This document shows, one piece after another, positions 33,745-36,686 of a DNA stretch of 36,686 nucleotides; within the stretch, counting starts at the first letter, position 1; the number at the start of each line of letters is the position of its first letter. Under the pieces are notes generated by a model, which was given only the letters and a program-made list of their open reading frames with translations, ran no database searches and was not told where the DNA came from. A program made the position numbers and the translations under genes. The stretch is from an uncultured Clostridia bacterium (lineage in GTDB: Bacteria > Bacillota > Clostridia > Oscillospirales > CAG-272): the NCBI GenBank assembly GCA_944391805.1, contig CALXUY010000010.1:1-36686 (forward strand), written 5' to 3'.

Positions 33745-35253
33745 TTACTGCGCTTCGACAATGTCTGCCAGCACACCGTTGATATAGTCTTTCTGCCCTT
33801 GAATTTTCGAGATCCAGTTATCGTCGTTTCCGGTCAGGCTGTAGCGGAACAGCGCAACCGCGCCCTGCCGCCATACAAAGCTGGAGCTGAACACCCGGTT
33901 GACGTCGACATAAATATTACTCTTGATGATGTCAAACATCTGGGAGTCCACTTCATCGCCGGCAGACCAGCGGCTCTTCATGCAGTCCTCAAACAGAGTG
34001 GGAGCCGAGGAGCGGTAGCTCTCGGACGCCATGCACTCAAGCACCGCCGCCGACATATCCGGGTCGGACGCATTGATCGGGACGCAGAAGTTGGAGTAGG
34101 CAAAGCCGAGATTGGTATAGTAGGAGGGCTGCTCCGCGTTCAGCTTGGGGTACGGCAGTACGCCGTATTCCCAGTTCTCTTCCCGGAAGGATTTGATGGT
34201 GCTGCCGGCCACAGCGCCGAACAGCGCGCTGCCCTGCTTGATGGTGTCATACGCCGTATCCCCGCTGGTCACCCGATAGAGGCAATCGCCGGAATCCCAG
34301 AGCCATTCGTTCAGCGTTTCGATCAGCTCCTGTGTTTTGACGCCGAGGAAATCATCGGTCAGCTCAAACACACCGTCGGCATTCGGAGCCGCCATGGAAA
34401 TGCCGGAGCCTGCAAGGAAGCAGTCCATATGCACCTCGCCGTAGCTGGCAAAGCCGACGCGGTCGCCGGTGGAAAGTCCGGGCACACCGTCGTTATCCAG
34501 ATATACGCCCCGTGTCATCTCGGTCATTTTTTCCAGGGTCCATGCATCGTCCAGCACGACCTGGCGCGGGTCCTCCAGATTCAGTGCGGAAACCATATCC
34601 TTGTTGAAGAGCAGGAAATACAGATTGTAGAGAAATGCGTTGGAAAGATCGCCGGTGACAAAATACACCTCGTCATTCAGCTTGGACATTTCAATCAAAG
34701 AGGCCGACCACCACGGCATCTCAAAATCCAGGTGGTTCATGGTGGAAAGGCTTTGAATGCCCCCTTGCGTATAGAGTGTTCCGGCGCACATGCTGTAGCA
34801 GCCGAACAGATCGTATTTGCCGCCGCCGTAGGTGCTCTGCATGGCGGTGGCCACCCATTGGCTCTGTGTGCCGTTGTTGCCTTCAATAAAGGTGGTTTTC
34901 AGCGTAACGCCCATCCGATCCTGCACCACAAGATTCCGGGTATACACCGCATCGCTCACGGTATCTCCGGTGCTCATCTCCACATAATAATCGGCGTCAT
35001 AGCCGCTGTTCCAACCGAGGATTTCAAAGGTTTCGCCGCCAAAATCCAGATTGGGGTCCAAACGGTCCTTCAGGTACCCGTTCTCATCGTAGCGGCTGTC
35101 TTCCTCCGGATCGCCCGACGTACCTCCCTGCACATCGCCGGTGGTCGGGTCTGCATCTCCGCCCTGCTTACAGCCGGCCAGCAGGCCGATACACAGGAGG
35201 CATGCAAGCAGGCAAACAGTGAACCTGGTTCGTTTTAGCAATGTTGCATTCAT
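33745..35253 (-). CDS. Extracellular solute-binding lipoprotein, first gene of module A
   Basis: 502 residues; ATG 35253 with AAAGGAG; signal peptide with lipobox LLAGC (Cys28), then an acidic Gly/Asp linker. Family 1 solute-binding features: GGETFEILGWNSG, a YLDNDGVPGLSTGDRVGFAS stretch, GSALFGAVAGSTIKSFREENWEYGVLPYPKLNAEQPSYY. It is a paralogue of the module B binding protein. As the first gene of the unit it should be made in the greatest amount. No transporter membrane genes accompany it. Its divergent neighbour is the AraC regulator, which could read the state of the bound or imported ligand. Confidence 0.83.
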   Translation of the reverse strand: MNATLLKRTRFTVCLLACLLCIGLLAGCKQGGDADPTTGDVQGGTSGDPEEDSRYDENGYLKDRLDPNLDFGGETFEILGWNSGYDADYYVEMSTGDTVSDAVYTRNLVVQDRMGVTLKTTFIEGNNGTQSQWVATAMQSTYGGGKYDLFGCYSMCAGTLYTQGGIQSLSTMNHLDFEMPWWSASLIEMSKLNDEVYFVTGDLSNAFLYNLYFLLFNKDMVSALNLEDPRQVVLDDAWTLEKMTEMTRGVYLDNDGVPGLSTGDRVGFASYGEVHMDCFLAGSGISMAAPNADGVFELTDDFLGVKTQELIETLNEWLWDSGDCLYRVTSGDTAYDTIKQGSALFGAVAGSTIKSFREENWEYGVLPYPKLNAEQPSYYTNLGFAYSNFCVPINASDPDMSAAVLECMASESYRSSAPTLFEDCMKSRWSAGDEVDSQMFDIIKSNIYVDVNRVFSSSFVWRQGAVALFRYSLTGNDDNWISKIQGQKDYINGVLADIVEAQ

Positions 35254-35286
35254 CAGTTTCTTCTCCTTTTTTCGACATGTGAGATT

Positions 35287-35304
35287 TGCACAAATATGAG
35301 TGCA
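35287..35304. promoter_or_regulatory. Dyad near the module A promoter
   Basis: TGCAC (35287-35291) and GTGCA (35300-35304), just downstream of the minus-strand -10 box. A possible regulator site; weak evidence. Confidence 0.3.
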
Positions 35305-35309
35305 CTTTA

Positions 35310-35339
35310 ATTATAAACTGTGGGTAAGAAGGTTGTCAA
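35310..35339 (-). promoter_or_regulatory. Promoter of module A
   Basis: TTGACA (35339-35334), 18-bp spacer, TATAAT (35315-35310) on the minus strand, about 57 bp before ATG 35253. Confidence 0.8.
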
Positions 35340-35403
35340 GTACGAAAATCCGATATCCGATGTAAGAAAGCGAGATTTTGAATCCACCCCTGAAAAATCG
35401 CAC

Positions 35404-35432
35404 TTGAAAATGCGGAAAGAATGTGGTATAAT
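35404..35432 (+). promoter_or_regulatory. Promoter of the intact AraC gene
   Basis: TTGAAA (35404-35409), 17-bp spacer, TATAAT (35427-35432) with an extended TGG. Only 64 bp separate it from the module A -35 box, so one AraC dimer could act on both. Confidence 0.75.
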
Positions 35433-35480
35433 ATTGTTTGGTGCTTTTGAACAAATTTATCGCGAAAGGAATTAGACAGC

Positions 35481-36311
35481 ATGATTGAATTGGATGGATA
35501 TACTTTCTATGATTCCGGTTTCATCTATGTGAAATCACCGCTATGGAAACATGCTCCTCGCGGATTCCGTTCCCGAAACAATCTGATTTTCGTAACCGAC
35601 GGCGTGCTCTATTTTGAGGAAAATGGGATTCAGTACGACGTGAAAAGCGGAGAGTGCCTGCTGCTGGAAAGTCGTTATACCGGGCAGGGATACCGCCCCT
35701 CCGGCATGACAACGGCCTTTTTTTATACTGTGTTTGAATGTCCCGGAGAACCGGTATTCCCCAAGCATTTTTCACTGACACACACCGATTTCATCCGCCG
35801 GTTGTGTACACAGATTGTGGTGTGCTCCGGACGGTACGATTTCCCTTCCTATGCCATGAACAATCTGATGAAGACCCTATTCTATGAAATCTTATACCAA
35901 TCGGAGTTTCGCCGGGACCGTCAGGCGCCCGTAACCGAGGATATTAAAAACTGGATTTATAAGAACAAATACCGAAATCCGACCGTGCAGGATGTGGCAG
36001 CGCACTTTCATTTCTGTCCTGATCATCTCTCCAAGCTCTTCAGGCAGCACGAGCATATGACGCTGCAGGCCTACCTGATCTCGGTAAAAATTTCGGTAAT
36101 CAATAATCTTCTTGCAAATCCCGTATTCAGTGTCAAAAACATTGCCGGGCTGATCGGATTTTCCAATGCATCCTCCATGTGCAAGTTTTATAAATACCAC
36201 ACCGGGATCACCCCCAGTGAATACCGAAGCAAATATTATAAGGGAATTCAGAGTCAGAAGCAGCCGCAGGCAGAAGCCCGGCTCCCGGAAGCAGGCGATC
36301 CGGAAAAATGA
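35481..36311 (+). CDS. AraC-family regulator, divergent from module A
   Basis: 276 residues; ATG 35481 with GAAAGGA. The N-terminal ~130 residues are a cupin-like ligand-binding domain (LIFVTDGVLYFEENGIQYDVKSGECLLL), as in sugar-responsive AraC proteins. The C-terminal ~100 residues hold two helix-turn-helix motifs: TVQDVAAHFHFCPDHLSKLFRQHEHMT and SVKNIAGLIGFSNASSMCKFYKYHTGITPSEYRSKYY, the second carrying the AraC signature. A short charged tail follows. No lesions. Its position head to head with module A, with promoters 64 bp apart, makes it the likely activator of module A and of itself. It may also control module B, since the AraC gene next to that module is broken. Confidence 0.88.
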   Translation: MIELDGYTFYDSGFIYVKSPLWKHAPRGFRSRNNLIFVTDGVLYFEENGIQYDVKSGECLLLESRYTGQGYRPSGMTTAFFYTVFECPGEPVFPKHFSLTHTDFIRRLCTQIVVCSGRYDFPSYAMNNLMKTLFYEILYQSEFRRDRQAPVTEDIKNWIYKNKYRNPTVQDVAAHFHFCPDHLSKLFRQHEHMTLQAYLISVKISVINNLLANPVFSVKNIAGLIGFSNASSMCKFYKYHTGITPSEYRSKYYKGIQSQKQPQAEARLPEAGDPEK

Positions 36312-36336
36312 TCGGGCGGATCGGATACGTAATAAA

Positions 36337-36363
36337 ATGCCGGAATCGGCCGCGTCCCGGCAT
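36337..36363 (+). other. Hairpin after the AraC gene
   Basis: ATGCCGG (36337-36343) pairs with CCGGCAT (36357-36363); no T-run. It lies just before a proper terminator. Confidence 0.35.
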
Positions 36364-36390
36364 ATATAAGGAACCGCAGTGGGATAACAT

Positions 36391-36426
36391 AAAAAAGCCA
36401 AGGTCAATGCAAGGCCTTGGTTTTTT
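36391..36426. terminator. Bidirectional terminator after AraC
   Basis: CCAAGG (36398-36403) and CCTTGG (36415-36420) flanked by six A before and six T after; works on the plus strand for araC and could work in reverse. Confidence 0.75.
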
Positions 36427-36467
36427 ATGATGCTTGACACTGCACTGCTGTTGGTGAAAAAATTTAG

Positions 36468-36686
36468 GGAACCTCTAAAAATTAGTTCCCAGTATTAAAT
36501 TTTGCGATTCAACAGCGAAAAAATGAAATCAGGGCGGCGAATCGCATTGCTGCCTCAAGATTCATGTATATGTTGGGGTTGGAACCCCCGAAATTGCGGG
36601 CGTTTCCCGCAAAAGGGTACAGTTATCCCGTGACAGCCTCCTTTCGGATCAAAAAGGAGTAGCGACAAAGGTTATATACCAAGTTT
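36468..36686. mobile_element. Possible end of another insertion sequence
   Basis: AGGGAACCTCTAAAAATTAG at 36468 looks like an IS terminus, and no gene follows before the window ends. Three hairpins come in a row: GGGGTT-GG-AACCCC (about 36574-36587), TTGCGGG/CCCGCAA (36593-36611) and CTCCTTT/AAAGGAG (36639-36660). No transposase is visible, so this stays tentative. Confidence 0.3.

Noticed and set aside
31492..35238. Very long plus-strand open frame (about 1250 codons) opposite module A
   Set aside because: It is the antisense shadow of two lipoprotein genes and part of the large secreted protein; no ribosome site, Ile/His/Gln-rich composition, no domains. GC-rich third positions keep the opposite strand open.

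Overview
The window looks like a chromosomal segment of a gut-type, GC-rich Clostridia bacterium (Oscillospirales or a similar order; this is inference). The basis is the strong AGGAGG-type ribosome binding sites, near-consensus TTGACA-N17-TATAAT promoters, lipobox lipoproteins, a Gly/Cys-Gly-Ser surface anchor tail, and a mix of glycoside hydrolases with AraC regulators. No rRNA, tRNA or CRISPR array was seen.

Left part (1-7 kb): the 3' end of an IS1182-type insertion sequence has cut off the C-terminus of a GH27 alpha-galactosidase gene. Next comes a short chimeric remnant: the first ~55 residues of an FAD oxidoreductase joined to a membrane-anchor tail. Then a divergent pair follows, a secreted beta-helix (GH28-like) lipoprotein and a large GH106-like protein, each with a near-perfect promoter in the shared 213-bp gap. 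GH27, GH28 and GH106 together suggest breakdown of pectin or rhamnogalacturonan side chains.

Middle part (7-19.5 kb): an unrecognised membrane protein; a compact deoC-deoD-deoB operon for deoxynucleoside catabolism; an unusual 350-bp chain of about ten short hairpins; a marR-ABC-ABC operon for a heterodimeric multidrug-type exporter, whose first ABC gene is split by an in-frame TAG; a 2,4-diaminopentanoate-dehydrogenase-like oxidoreductase under a palindromic operator; a permuted papain-like protein whose C-terminus is now encoded by an inserted MITE; and a PocR-AraC regulator broken by one frameshift and one nonsense codon.

Right part (19.5-36.3 kb): about 16 kb of minus-strand genes, headed by a divergent, intact AraC regulator. 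It falls into two transcription units separated by three tandem hairpin terminators. Module A (35253 to 27492) is solute-binding lipoprotein, double N-domain/EEP-nuclease-fold lipoprotein, large secreted protein, 43-aa peptide, CE2-like SGNH esterase, PHP phosphoesterase. Module B (27034 to 19487) is calcineurin-like phosphoesterase, solute-binding lipoprotein, N-domain/metallo-beta-lactamase-fold lipoprotein, large secreted propeller protein, 45-aa peptide. The order solute-binding protein, N-domain hydrolase, large secreted protein with a shared C-terminal domain, tiny peptide is the same in both. No permease is encoded nearby. This duplicated cassette, with its two related and easily overlooked peptides, is the best candidate here for an undescribed system. 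Its substrate is unknown; four different phosphoesterase or nuclease-type folds in one cluster suggest, as inference only, a phosphorylated or phosphodiester-linked extracellular polymer.
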